Source: CAZUDO01 sp964618895
GTDB taxonomy: Bacteria > Desulfobacterota > Binatia > DP-6
Reading direction: 5' to 3'
Assembly: GCA_964618895.1 (NCBI GenBank)
Contig: CAZUDO010000127.1
Location: forward strand, 62,001 to 126,000
Length of the DNA: 64,000 nucleotides
Part shown: positions 1 through 9,147 of the stretch, piece after piece
Position numbering within the stretch: position 1 is the stretch's first letter
How the letters are laid out: the number at the start of each line of letters is the position of its first letter
Position numbers and translations under genes: made by a program
Notes under the pieces: generated by a model
What the model was told of the DNA's origin: nothing
Database searches by the model: none
Seen by the model: the letters and a program-made list of their open reading frames with translations, nothing else

Positions 1-1701
1 CCCTATCCAGGCGGCCGGGCGCGCACCCTGGCCTCGTGCAGCGATCCACGCGGCACGTGCCCGTTCACGGCCGCGCGGTCCGAGAGTGAGGGACTCCCGA
101 TCGTCACGGTGGACGAGGAGATCTACCGCCGGCTGCCCGCGCTCCTGATCTCGACCGTGGACAAGTTCGCCCGCATGCCCTGGGCAGGCGAGACCCAGAT
201 GCTGTTCGGACACGTGGACGCGAAGTGCCCGCGGCACGGATTCGTGACGGCCGAGATCGAGGACGCGGGCCGCCACAAGGCCTCGGCGGCGGCGGCGGCC
301 GTGCAGCAGCAGCCGCACGGCCCGCTGCGGCCGCCCGACCTCATCATCCAGGACGAGCTTCACCTGATCAGCGGCCCGCTCGGGAGCCTGGTCGGTCTCT
401 ACGAGACCGCCCTCGAGGCGCTCTGCGCCTGGGAAGTGGACGGCCGTCCGGTGCGCCCCAAGCTGGTCGCCTCGACCGCGACCATCCGCCGCGCCGACCA
501 GCAGATGCTCGACCTGTTCGCGCGACGGCTCGAGGTGTTCCCGCCCCAGGGCCTCGATGCCGCCGACAACTTCTTCGCGCGCCGTCGCGAACCCAGCGAT
601 ACGACCCCCGGCCGCAGGTATCTCGGGATCTGCGCGACCGGCCGGCGCGTCAAGGGCACCTACATCCGGGCCTATGTGGCGGCGATGCTGGCCGCCCAGA
701 CCCAGTACGAGAAGTGGGACGCGCTCGCCGACCCGTGGATGACGCTGGTCGGCTACTTCAACACCCTGCGCGACCTCGGCGGCATGCGGCGGGTGGTCGA
801 GGACGACGTGCGCCAGCGCATCGAGCGCGGCGACCAACTCGGCTTCCGGCGGCGGTTGCGGCCGGAGGTGGCGGAGCTGACCTCGCGGATGCCGTCGTCG
901 CAGATCCCGCGGGTGCTCGACCAGCTCGAGCTGCGCTTCTCACGCACGAACACCGAGGAACGCAAGGCCCGCCGCGAGCGCAAGGAGCCGGCCGGGCCGC
1001 CGCCGGTGGATGTGCTTCTCGCGACCAGCATGGTGTCGGTCGGGGTCGACGTGCCACGCCTCGGCCTCATGGTGGTGGCGGGCCAGCCCAAGACCACATC
1101 CGAATACATCCAGGCCACGAGCCGGGTGGGCCGCAGCCACCCGGGGCTGGTGCTGGTGGCCCTGAACTGGGCGCGTCCCCGGGATCTCTCCCATTTCGAG
1201 CGGTTCCGCCACTTCCATGCCGCCTTCTACCGCCACGTCGAGGCGTTGTCGGTGACGCCCTTCTCGCCGCGCGCGCTCGATCGCGGGCTCTCGGGCGTGC
1301 TCGTGTCGCTGGTGCGGCTCGGAAGCTCTGACCTCAATGGCAACGCCGCCGCACAGGAGTTTCAGCGCGACCACCCCGCGGTGCGCGCCGCCGTCGAGAC
1401 CATCGTCCGGCGGGTCGAGCAGGTCGTCAACGACCGCGGCCGCTCCGACGAGGTGCGCCGCATGCTCGAGATGCGCGTGGACGCGTGGAGCCGCAGCGCC
1501 CGGCAGAGCGCGTCGCAGGGGAGCCGCCTGGGCTATGAGACGCGGGCCGACAGCGCCACCGCCGGACTGCTCCAGGCGGCCGAGGTGGGCCGCTGGGACA
1601 CGTTCACGTGTCTCAATTCGCTACGCGACGTCGAACCGTCGGTAAACCTGGTGCTCGACGATTTTGGGCTCGACGATCCCGCGGAGGAGCACGCGTCATG
1701 A
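1..1701 (+). CDS. drmA: DISARM helicase DrmA, C-terminal part (5' end outside window)
   Basis: The reading frame is open from the first base, so the gene begins upstream and the GTG at 109 is only internal. It is the C-terminal half of a superfamily 2 helicase. Visible motifs are a DEAH-like box IIQDELH (343-363), a motif III-like ASTAT (469-483), a motif V region LLATSMVSVGVDVP (1015-1056) and a motif VI YIQATSRVGR (1105-1134). Cysteines just before the first internal GTG (CSDPRGTC) could bind zinc. DrmA is the helicase of DISARM, where it works with the DUF1998 protein DrmB to restrict phage DNA. The stop overlaps the start of drmB (ATGA at 1698-1701), so the two are translationally coupled. 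The identification rests on this helicase being followed directly by drmB and drmC. The methyltransferase and other class-defining genes must lie to the left. Confidence 0.88.
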   Translation, partial: PYPGGRARTLASCSDPRGTCPFTAARSESEGLPIVTVDEEIYRRLPALLISTVDKFARMPWAGETQMLFGHVDAKCPRHGFVTAEIEDAGRHKASAAAAAVQQQPHGPLRPPDLIIQDELHLISGPLGSLVGLYETALEALCAWEVDGRPVRPKLVASTATIRRADQQMLDLFARRLEVFPPQGLDAADNFFARRREPSDTTPGRRYLGICATGRRVKGTYIRAYVAAMLAAQTQYEKWDALADPWMTLVGYFNTLRDLGGMRRVVEDDVRQRIERGDQLGFRRRLRPEVAELTSRMPSSQIPRVLDQLELRFSRTNTEERKARRERKEPAGPPPVDVLLATSMVSVGVDVPRLGLMVVAGQPKTTSEYIQATSRVGRSHPGLVLVALNWARPRDLSHFERFRHFHAAFYRHVEALSVTPFSPRALDRGLSGVLVSLVRLGSSDLNGNAAAQEFQRDHPAVRAAVETIVRRVEQVVNDRGRSDEVRRMLEMRVDAWSRSARQSASQGSRLGYETRADSATAGLLQAAEVGRWDTFTCLNSLRDVEPSVNLVLDDFGLDDPAEEHAS

Positions 1702-3581
1702 CCGAGACCCCGGTCGCGCGGACAGCGACTCAACGGGCCCATCTGGGGGAGGCCCGGCCGAGCCAGCTCCTCTTCACCTACGGCGTGGGCTCGATCATGG
1801 ACCTCCCGAACGTGTCGGTCATGGTCATGGGACTCGACGACTGGGACGAGACGCACACCCGGCCACTCCGCGAGCCGCGCCTGCTCGAGGCGGTCCGGCG
1901 GGTTTGCGGGGCTCAGGTGCGGGAGCTGCGCCTGCCCCCGATGCCCGAAACCCGGGTGGCGCTCCCACGGCCGGGATCGGAGGAGACCTTGATCGGCGTG
2001 CCGGTGGCGGTGTTTCCGCGCTGGCTGTTCTGCACGCGATGCCGCCAGCTCGCGGGGATCGCGTCGGGATTGTTTCGTCTCGACGTGGACCGGTACCGCC
2101 CCGATCGCACGCGCTTCCTGCACGAGAACTGTCGCGCGGGAACCCGGTCCGAGGTGCTGCCGGTGCGCTTCCTCGTGGCATGCGAGAACGGACACCTCGA
2201 CGACTTCCCGTGGATCCAGTTCGCGCATCGCGGGCCGGGTTGCACGGCGCCAAACCTGGAGCTTCGGGCGATCTCGGCAAGCGGCGAGGTGGCCAGCCTC
2301 AACGTTCGGTGCCGCGGCTGCACCGCCCCCGCACGAAACATGTCGGATGCCTTTGGCGACGATGCGCCGCAGGCCATGGGCGACTGCACCGGGCGGCGGC
2401 CGCAGCTTCGCGACCACGAAGCCGAGCCGTGCCGGGTCACGCCCCGCGCGATCCTGCTCGGGGCATCGAATCTCTGGTTCCCGGTGCCGCTCACGTCGCT
2501 GGCGATTCCGAGCCAGACCGACGAACTGGCGAACGCGGTCGAAGGGAAATGGGACGTGCTCCAAGGCCTGCCCTCGCGGGAGCACCTGCCGACGCTCCGG
2601 CTCGCCCGGGCGCTGGGCGACCTTGCGAGGTTCGAAGACGACCGGATCTGGAAAGCGATCGAAGCGGCGCGGGCCCGGGAGGCGGAGGATCATCCATCCC
2701 CGGCGTCGCTCCGCGAGCCCGAATGGGATGCCTTCACCCGGGTGCATCCGGCCCAGCAGACGCCCGACTTCCGGCTCCGCGAGGCCCCGGTGCCGCCCCG
2801 GTTCACGGGCCGGCTGCGGCGCGTGGTGCTGGTCGAGCGACTTCGCGAGGTCCGGGCGCTGGCGGGATTCACCCGCATCGCCCCGCCGGGGGAGCTGGGC
2901 GAACCGCACGCCGAGGCGCTGGCGCCGCGGGCGCCGATCTCGCGCCGGGCCCCCGAGTGGGTGCCCGCCTGCGACGTGCGGGGAGAGGGCATCTTCCTCG
3001 AGATCGACGAGGATGCGGTGACGCGCTGGATGGGGAGTGCGGAAACCCGGGCGCGAAACCGGCTCATGTTCGAGGCACATCGGCAGGACCGGGAGCGGCA
3101 TCAGCGCACGCCGGTGGACGAGGGGTATCCCGAAATGCGGTACGTCCTGCTGCACTCGCTCTCGCATGCCCTGTTGCGCCGTCTGGCGGTGGAGTGCGGG
3201 TACACGACCGCGAGCATTCGCGAACGCATCTATTCGCGGCCGGCCGGGGTGGACGGCCCGGCCATGGCGGGGTTGCTCCTCTACACGGCGGCGCCCGACA
3301 GCGAGGGCACGCTCGGCGGCCTGGTGCGCCTCGGGGAGCCCGACCAACTCGGCCGGCTGCTGGACGGGTGCCTGCACGAGGCCGAGACCTGCTCGTCGGA
3401 CCCGCTGTGCGCCGAGCACGACCCCTCGCTGCTGGGGCACGGCCTGCACGGTGCCGCCTGCCACGCGTGCCTGTTCCTCCCCGAGACGAGCTGCGAGCGC
3501 GCAAATCACTACCTCGATCGGGCCGCGCTGGTAAGCGTCTTCGGCGGCGGACCGAGCGGGTTCTTCAGCGCGCCATCGTGA
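1698..3581 (+). CDS. drmB: DISARM protein DrmB (DUF1998 domain)
   Basis: This 627-residue protein starts at the ATG overlapping the drmA stop; a longer upstream frame would run through drmA and is not needed. The N-terminus has the family opening PSQLLFTYGVGSIMDLP (residues 21-37), followed by a CxxC pair (FCTRC, 111-115) and the hallmark ENGHLDDFPW (163-172). The DUF1998 region lies near residues 480-610: LLHSLSHALL, ECGY, SIRERIY, then CSSDPLC and the Cys-rich HGAACHAC and LPETSCE, which look like metal ligands. DrmB partners the DrmA helicase in DISARM defence and probably acts on incoming DNA in the cytoplasm. It is coupled to drmC by a GTGA overlap at 3578-3581. Confidence 0.9.
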   Translation: MTETPVARTATQRAHLGEARPSQLLFTYGVGSIMDLPNVSVMVMGLDDWDETHTRPLREPRLLEAVRRVCGAQVRELRLPPMPETRVALPRPGSEETLIGVPVAVFPRWLFCTRCRQLAGIASGLFRLDVDRYRPDRTRFLHENCRAGTRSEVLPVRFLVACENGHLDDFPWIQFAHRGPGCTAPNLELRAISASGEVASLNVRCRGCTAPARNMSDAFGDDAPQAMGDCTGRRPQLRDHEAEPCRVTPRAILLGASNLWFPVPLTSLAIPSQTDELANAVEGKWDVLQGLPSREHLPTLRLARALGDLARFEDDRIWKAIEAARAREAEDHPSPASLREPEWDAFTRVHPAQQTPDFRLREAPVPPRFTGRLRRVVLVERLREVRALAGFTRIAPPGELGEPHAEALAPRAPISRRAPEWVPACDVRGEGIFLEIDEDAVTRWMGSAETRARNRLMFEAHRQDRERHQRTPVDEGYPEMRYVLLHSLSHALLRRLAVECGYTTASIRERIYSRPAGVDGPAMAGLLLYTAAPDSEGTLGGLVRLGEPDQLGRLLDGCLHEAETCSSDPLCAEHDPSLLGHGLHGAACHACLFLPETSCERANHYLDRAALVSVFGGGPSGFFSAPS

Positions 3582-4402
3582 ACGGTCGGGCCGCGGCGCG
3601 ACGGCTGGCGGGCGAGTTCGCGTGGCACGTCGCCCCGGATGCGGTGATCCGGCTGGCCGAGACGATCCGGGAACTTCAGGGCCTTGGCCCCGACGACATC
3701 GCTCACGTCTCCTCGGGGCTGCGCGACCCGGCGGTGCGGCACGAGACCGTCGCGCTGCTCGAACGCTGGCGTCTGGCGGATGCCGGGAACCCGGCCGAGC
3801 TGGCGGCGATGCTCGTCGGCGCCGCCGAGGCCGTCCGCGTCCGAAGCGCGGCGGAGTCGGGCGAGCTGGTCTGGTCCGGACCGGCGTCCGAGCGGGCGCC
3901 GCTGCGGCGAATTGACGAGGCTCTGCTGGAAGTGGTGCGAGGCGCCGGTCGCGTTCTCACCCTCGTGACGTTCGCGGCCTATCGCGTGCCCGACGTCCGA
4001 GAGGCCTTGCTGTCGGCGCTCGATCGCGGCGTCGAAGTCAGGTTCGTGGGCGAGAGCGAGGAGGGGAGTGCAGGGCGGCTGCGGTTCGACGCCGCGCTTG
4101 CGCTCGGAGACGAGCTTGCCCGGCGGTCGCTGGTGCTCGAATGGCCGCGCGAGCTTCGTCCACTCGACCCGCGTGGATTCGTGGGGCAACTGCACGCCAA
4201 GTGCGCGTTGGCGGACGAGTCGCTCCTGCTGGTTTCGAGCGCCAATCTCACCGAGGCAGCACTGGGCGCCAACATGGAGATGGGCGTCTTGTTGCGTGGC
4301 GGGCCCATCCCGCGGCTTGCGGCACGGCACTTTGACGAGCTTCTGAGCACGGGAACGTTGCGGCCGGTGAGTCCAGCGGGTGGTCGAGCACCGGGTTCCT
4401 GA
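3578..4402 (+). CDS. drmC: DISARM protein DrmC (phospholipase D-like)
   Basis: The GTG start overlaps the drmB TGA, giving 274 residues. The C-terminal half carries one HKD phospholipase D motif: H206, K208 and D213 in QLHAKCALAD, then SSANLTEAALGANMEMG (219-235), the usual downstream part of PLD nucleases. With one HKD motif per chain the active site would form in a dimer. The N-terminal about 110 residues are helical and lack a recognised catalytic motif. DrmC is the third core DISARM gene; in described systems it is the least essential component. It ends the co-oriented run, and the next gene is convergent. Confidence 0.87.
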   Translation: MNGRAAARRLAGEFAWHVAPDAVIRLAETIRELQGLGPDDIAHVSSGLRDPAVRHETVALLERWRLADAGNPAELAAMLVGAAEAVRVRSAAESGELVWSGPASERAPLRRIDEALLEVVRGAGRVLTLVTFAAYRVPDVREALLSALDRGVEVRFVGESEEGSAGRLRFDAALALGDELARRSLVLEWPRELRPLDPRGFVGQLHAKCALADESLLLVSSANLTEAALGANMEMGVLLRGGPIPRLAARHFDELLSTGTLRPVSPAGGRAPGS

Positions 4403-4440
4403 GGGCTCCTCCCGTACGAACATCCGTCCGATGGTCGTCG

Positions 4441-4463
4441 CTCAGTCGGGCTCGAACCACTGA
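4441..4463 (+). terminator. Weak stem-loop after drmC
   Basis: An inverted repeat CTCAGT / ACTGAG (4441-4446 and 4458-4463) with partly pairing GG/CC inside sits 38 bases after the drmC stop, in the gap between two convergent genes. There is no clear T-tract on either strand, so termination is only a guess. The rest of 4403-4571 holds no gene I can support. Confidence 0.25.
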
Positions 4464-4571
4464 GAGAGTTGTTCCCAGGTGCGCCGTCGCGGTTTCATTC
4501 CCTTGCGCGGCGATCCGGTCGAACTGACAATGCACACTCCCTGCGTCACTCGGCGCCCGAACCCTATCGGC

Positions 4572-5108
4572 TCAGCCAGTTGAGACGGCGCGACGCCCGA
4601 TCCGGCGCAGCAGGCCCCGCAGGCGCGCCAGCTCCTCGTCCGGCGCGTGCGCGCCGCGGCCCGCGAGGGCGTCCCGGTACCAGCCGGCCACCAGGCACAG
4701 CTCGTGGAGCCGGACGTGCTCGAGCGTGACGCCGGAACCCCCATGGCGGCCATACGCCTTGAGGAGCTGCTCCAGGCCCCGCTCCACCTGGAAGGGCCGC
4801 CGGAAGCCGCGACTGACGATGGCGAAATCGTACGCGGGGTCTCCCCGTTGCGCGAACTCCCAGTCGATCACGGCCGGCGGGCCGCCGGGGGCGAGGAGGA
4901 TGTTCTGTCCGAGCAGGTCACCGTGCACCAGGACGCCCGGGTCGTCCGGCGGCAGGTGGGCCTCGGCCCAGTGTCGCGCCTCGCCGAACTCGATCGCGTC
5001 GAGTCCGTCGAACACCCGCAGCGCCGCCCGGGCGTGCTCGCGACGGGTGGCGTTGCCGGGCAGGATGTCCTCCAGGCGCACGGCGTCGAGGCGGTGGATC
5101 GCGGCCAT
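4572..5108 (-). pseudogene. Aminoglycoside-phosphotransferase-fold kinase, N-lobe missing
   Basis: The 178 residues match only the C-terminal lobe of the APH/choline-kinase fold: MAAIHRLDAV, the catalytic Brenner motif VLVHGDLLGQNIL, then the metal-binding VIDWEFAQRGDPAYDFA. Full-length family members are near 300 residues and have a nucleotide-binding N-lobe, which is absent here. In this frame a TGA lies 16 codons before the first ATG, and the region further upstream is occupied by another small gene. Compare the intact relative at 57492-58505. It is probably a decayed or deletion-truncated gene, but a functional short protein, a frameshift or an assembly error cannot be excluded. Confidence 0.6.
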
Positions 5109-5175
5109 GATCTGGTCGAGCGGAAGGATCGGACGACAGCTCCAGCACCTCCTTCAGCACGACCCTGGCCCGCGC

Positions 5176-5376
5176 CTAGCCCGCACCGCCGGCTTCGCGT
5201 TCGTTCGCCTGACGGATCTCGCTCGCCGTGAGCCCGTACGGAGCGCCGCCTTCGGTGTGGCCCACGACCCACATCACCTCCCCGCCACACTCCTCCCATT
5301 CCTCGTCCAGCGTTCCGGGGCCATCGCCTGGAGCCAGGTCGCGGACCCGCCCCCGCCGCCGCTTCGGTCGTTCCAT
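5176..5376 (-). CDS. Small hypothetical protein with GGAPYG motif
   Basis: This 66-residue protein has a basic start (MERPKRRRGR), an acidic middle and a compact motif VMWVVGHTEGGAPYGLT (residues 34-50) followed by an amphipathic helix SEIRQANER. I have the impression of having seen similar WVVG-T-GGAPYG sequences in other bacterial small proteins but cannot name a family. An ATG nine bases further upstream is an equally possible start. It lies 17 bases after the SEC-C gene and may be cotranscribed with it. Its function is unknown. Confidence 0.5.
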   Translation of the reverse strand: MERPKRRRGRVRDLAPGDGPGTLDEEWEECGGEVMWVVGHTEGGAPYGLTASEIRQANEREAGGAG

Positions 5377-5393
5377 GACGCCCATCGTATCGC

Positions 5394-6605
5394 TCAGCGC
5401 GCGGGTGCGGAACCGCAGCAACGCTTGAGCTTCTTCCCGCTGCCACAGGGGCACGGGTCGTTCCGGCTCACCTTGGGACCGGGCCGGCGATAGGGCGGCG
5501 GTCCGGCCGACAGCCGCTCCCGAATCTGGCGATCCAGCTCGAGCCGCTCGGCCTCGCGCAGCTCGGCGATGGCATCCTGCCGGCCGAGACGGTGGAGCAC
5601 GCGTTCGAGGCCGCTCACGATCTCACGGCGGGTCCGGATGTCGTCGCCGACCCAGCGGAGCGCGTCCCGGTAGGCCTCCTCCGCGCGGCCGGGCTCGTCG
5701 AGCGCCTCGAGCGCCTCGCCGGCGAGCAGCAGCATGTGGAAATCATCCGGATGCTCGGCCAGGTTTCGCTCGACGGCCGCCCGGGCATCGTCCGGACGGC
5801 GGGCGAGGGCCAAGAGGAGGGGGATGGCGAAGGCGAGCGGCGGACCCGGGAGGATCGCGTGGAGGCGCTCGCCGAGCCGCAGGCCCTCCGCCGTCAGCCC
5901 CCCGCGCGACAGCTCGAGCGGAAGGTCCGAGAGCCAGCCCAGGATAGGGCCTTCGACCGCGTGCTCGACGGCATGGAGCTCTACGTGACTGCCCGCGCTG
6001 CGATCCAGCAGGGCGGTGGCGAGCTCCGCCTCCCCCCGGAGTTCGGCCTGGGGTCGCGCCCGCGCGGTCCCGACCTTGAAGCGTCGCGGGGCATATCGCT
6101 CCAGCGCCCAGCCCACGCCGGGCACGAGCTCCGCCATCCCGGGGGCCAGCGGCGGCGGCTCCCCGTGGCCGGAATCCTCGTCCTCGTCGAAGGTGGAGTA
6201 CTGGGGCGGCGCCGCGCCGATCCGTTCGACCACCCGGGGGTAGCGCCCGTCCGCGTCGGCGGTCCCCTCGCCCACCATCCGCACCTCGTGAAACAGCTCG
6301 TCGCCGAAGTCGAACACGTAGAGGAACCGCTTGTGCCGGCGGAGCGGCAGCTCGCCGAGCAGCACCGCATCGGCATAGCGCGGGAAGGTGCCGCGCGGGT
6401 CGCCGTACTCGAACGTCCGATCCCAGGCCCGGTTGTTGAGGAAGCACACGTAGAGGTGGTCGTCGTCGAGCTCGAAGGCGTCCTGGATGGCCCCGTGGAG
6501 ATCGTGCAGGGTCTGGTCCGCCCGAAGCTCGATCGTCCGCGACACATGAAGATCGCGCCAGGGCGTAACCCGGAACACCAGCGTCCTTTGTGCGTGTGTC
6601 GTCAC
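5394..6605 (-). CDS. pRiA4b ORF-3-like protein with C-terminal SEC-C zinc motif
   Basis: The N-terminal about 170 residues look like the plasmid pRiA4b ORF-3 family: VFRVTPWRDLHVSRTIEL, LHDLHGAIQDAFELDDDHLYVC, then a block on a temperature-like FLYVFDFGDELFHEVRM. A helical middle part (near residues 225-365) resembles a short tetratricopeptide-like stretch. The last 30 residues hold a clear SEC-C motif, RNDPCPCGSGKKLKRCCG, with the CxC...CC zinc ligands known from the SecA tail. The start is a GTG with only a weak upstream Shine-Dalgarno. SEC-C modules bind zinc and often mediate protein contacts; the overall role is not known. Confidence 0.75.
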   Translation of the reverse strand: MTTHAQRTLVFRVTPWRDLHVSRTIELRADQTLHDLHGAIQDAFELDDDHLYVCFLNNRAWDRTFEYGDPRGTFPRYADAVLLGELPLRRHKRFLYVFDFGDELFHEVRMVGEGTADADGRYPRVVERIGAAPPQYSTFDEDEDSGHGEPPPLAPGMAELVPGVGWALERYAPRRFKVGTARARPQAELRGEAELATALLDRSAGSHVELHAVEHAVEGPILGWLSDLPLELSRGGLTAEGLRLGERLHAILPGPPLAFAIPLLLALARRPDDARAAVERNLAEHPDDFHMLLLAGEALEALDEPGRAEEAYRDALRWVGDDIRTRREIVSGLERVLHRLGRQDAIAELREAERLELDRQIRERLSAGPPPYRRPGPKVSRNDPCPCGSGKKLKRCCGSAPAR

Positions 6606-6678
6606 GATCGGTCCATTTCAGCTCGAAGGGATCTCGGCACCAGGGTGCGGCGACCGCGCCGCCCGTCCTCACCGCCCC

Positions 6679-9147
6679 CTACCGCTCCGGCGCCGCCCCG
6701 CGCCCCCCGGCCACCAGCGCCTGCTTCAGCGCCTCGGACCCCACGAACAAGTCCTCCGGGAACCGCCGGTACGCCGCCATCGCCCCGTACACGTCGTCGG
6801 TCTGCTCCGTATACGACTCCCAGCCGGCCTGATACTGGAGCCACGGTCTCCGATCGCGGTTGATTCGGGCGTCCGCCAGCCACGGCGCCAGGTCCAACTT
6901 GCGGCCTCCATAGGTCGCCAGCAGATCGATCGCTGTCGGAAATCCCACCTCGGCGAGCGACCGCTTCACCGGCTGGTGGTCCGGGCGATCGAGCCGCGCG
7001 GTGACGTCGTCCAGGTCGATCCGGGTCGGGCCGTCGGTCCCGAGCAGCACCAGGTCGTACCCCCGGCCCTGGTCGTTGTTGGCCCAGACGGTCCCATTGG
7101 GGAACGAATCGAAGAACGTGGCGATCTCGCCCTTCACCGTCGGTTCGCTCGCCTGGTAGAGCGGCACCCATTGCGTCACCACGCCGCCCGGGTTGAGATG
7201 ACGCTTGACCAGCTCGAAGTAATCGTGGCTATAGAGCGCGGCCGACCCCTTGACCCAGGGGTGGATGGGGTCGGAGGTGATGATGTCGAACTTCTCGCGC
7301 GTGGTCAGGATGTAATGGCGGGCGTCGTCGTAGACGATCTCTACGCGCGGATCGGTCACGATGGAGTAATTCTCGGCGGCGAAGAACGGCGCCACTTTCT
7401 TCGGCACCAGCGGTTCGATCTCGCAGATGACAATGCGTCTGACACTGGGGTAGAGCGCGAAGGTGCCGGCGGTGACGCCCGCCCCGCACCCCACGATCAG
7501 CACCGAGCGCGGCTCACGATGGACCAGCGCCGGGATGTGGCCGAGCATGCGCTGCAGGCGCATGTCTTTGGGTGTCGTGGACGCCTCGATCTTGCCGCTC
7601 ACGTGGAAGATGCGCACGCGCCCGTTGCTCGAGACCACCACCGATTGCGTCAGCCCTTCACCGACGTAGAGGACGTTGGGGTCGCGCCCGGCCTCCCCCC
7701 GCGGGTTGCCGGGGGCGTGACGGAACGCGACGTAGCGCCCCAGAGCGATCAGCGCCTCGGGGATGGCCGGCACGCGGGTGACGAGCCACGCCGCGAGAAG
7801 GGTGGCGACGACCAGGCCGGCGGCCCTAATGCCCTTGGGCCTGCTGCTCCACGGCGGCCAGGCGCCGGGGGCGAGCAGCGCGAGCCCCACCACGCCCGAA
7901 AGCGTCATCAGCACCCGCTGTGCGTCCCGAGTCCCGAACGACGGGATGACGATGAAGCTGAACCCGATCGCGCCGGCGATCGCGCCCACGGTGTTGGCCG
8001 CGTAGACGCCGGCCACTAGACGGCCTGCGTCCTGTCCGCGAGCGACCGCGGCGAGGGCGAGCGGGAAGCTCGCTCCCCACAGCAGTGTCGCGGGCAGGAG
8101 GGTCCACAGGCAGCGCACGATGTCGAGCTGGAACCCGATCCACGGGTCGCGCGTCAACGATGGATCGACCGGCCAGTAGGGGAGCGAGCGAGCGAGCATG
8201 AACGCGGACCACGCCACGGCCAGCACCAGAAACGCCTGGCAGACACCCAGATCGCGCCGGGGATGTGGGCTCGAGCGCGCGACGGCGGCGCCGAGGCTGC
8301 TGCCGATCCCGAGGCCCAATAGATACACGGCGAGGATGATCGAGAACGTGTACACCGTGGTCCCGAGCAGCAGCGAGAGGAGCCGGGTCCAGATCACCTC
8401 GCCGCCCAGCGCGCACAGACCGGAGAGCGCGATCGCGATGTAGATCGCCATCGTGCCCGGAGCGGCCGGAGCCGCGGTGGCCGCCGCCCCGGCCGGCGGA
8501 GCAGGGGCGGTGCTGCGCCCGGCCAGCGTCCAGGCGACGGCGCTCACCGCCACGTTGGTGACGGCGGCGACCGCGGTCGCGATCCCGGAGTCGTGGACGC
8601 GCAGCAGGTAGAAGCCCGCCATCAGGCAGCCGACGATGCCCCCGGCGATGTTGCTGCCGTAGAACACCCCCAACCAGCCCACCCCGCGCGGCGTGGCCTC
8701 GACCCAGCGGGCGATGGCCGGCAACGTCGCCCCCATCAGCAGGGTGGGGGGCAGCAGGCAGAGGGCTGCGAGCGCAGCGCGCAGGAACACGCCCCACAGA
8801 CCGTGGGCGTTGCTGCCGGTGTAGAGGCCGCCGAGGAGCGGTACGGCGAAGAACACGAGCACGCCGAGGATCGCGATCGCGAGCTCGAGCAACGCGTAGA
8901 CCCTGAACGGATGCGCCCCCGGCGGGACCAGGCGCGGCAGCAGCAGGCTGCCCAGGCACAGGCCGCCCATGAACGTGCCGAGCAGGATGCCGAGCGAGAT
9001 GGCCGACGAGCCCACCACCAGCTCGAGCAGCTCGAACCAGACGATCTCGTAGACCAGGGCAGAGAAGCCGCTGCCGGCGAAGAGGACGATGGCGAGCCAG
9101 AGGGGCCAGTCCGCGCCGGCCGGCGCCGGACGCTCCCTCCCTCTCAC
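6679..9147 (-). CDS. Membrane protein fused to spermidine-synthase-like domain
   Basis: The GTG start at 9147 overlaps the stop of the upstream gene (GTGA), giving 822 residues; a longer frame to 9957 only shadows the LamG-like gene. Residues 1-500 contain a dozen or more hydrophobic segments arranged like a fused MFS-type membrane domain. The cytosolic part starts near residue 545 with SVLIVGCGAGVTAG, the nucleotide-binding glycine loop of the polyamine synthase/methyltransferase fold, then ICEIEP, YDDAR and DPIHPWVKGSAALYS, which matches the DP-HPW-G-LYS block of this fused family. Substrate is unknown; aminopropyl transfer should not be assumed. It is the last gene of a four-gene operon for envelope functions. 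Confidence 0.8.
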   Translation of the reverse strand: MRGRERPAPAGADWPLWLAIVLFAGSGFSALVYEIVWFELLELVVGSSAISLGILLGTFMGGLCLGSLLLPRLVPPGAHPFRVYALLELAIAILGVLVFFAVPLLGGLYTGSNAHGLWGVFLRAALAALCLLPPTLLMGATLPAIARWVEATPRGVGWLGVFYGSNIAGGIVGCLMAGFYLLRVHDSGIATAVAAVTNVAVSAVAWTLAGRSTAPAPPAGAAATAAPAAPGTMAIYIAIALSGLCALGGEVIWTRLLSLLLGTTVYTFSIILAVYLLGLGIGSSLGAAVARSSPHPRRDLGVCQAFLVLAVAWSAFMLARSLPYWPVDPSLTRDPWIGFQLDIVRCLWTLLPATLLWGASFPLALAAVARGQDAGRLVAGVYAANTVGAIAGAIGFSFIVIPSFGTRDAQRVLMTLSGVVGLALLAPGAWPPWSSRPKGIRAAGLVVATLLAAWLVTRVPAIPEALIALGRYVAFRHAPGNPRGEAGRDPNVLYVGEGLTQSVVVSSNGRVRIFHVSGKIEASTTPKDMRLQRMLGHIPALVHREPRSVLIVGCGAGVTAGTFALYPSVRRIVICEIEPLVPKKVAPFFAAENYSIVTDPRVEIVYDDARHYILTTREKFDIITSDPIHPWVKGSAALYSHDYFELVKRHLNPGGVVTQWVPLYQASEPTVKGEIATFFDSFPNGTVWANNDQGRGYDLVLLGTDGPTRIDLDDVTARLDRPDHQPVKRSLAEVGFPTAIDLLATYGGRKLDLAPWLADARINRDRRPWLQYQAGWESYTEQTDDVYGAMAAYRRFPEDLFVGSEALKQALVAGGRGAAPER

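Noticed and set aside
1664..3577. Long open frame upstream of and in phase with drmC
   Set aside because: It overlaps drmB in another frame; the GTGA-coupled GTG at 3578 begins the PLD protein.
4448..4458. GGTTCGAGCCC on the minus strand (and GGTTCGAGCC at 63111) as part of a tRNA T-arm
   Set aside because: No acceptor, D or anticodon stems can be built around either sequence.
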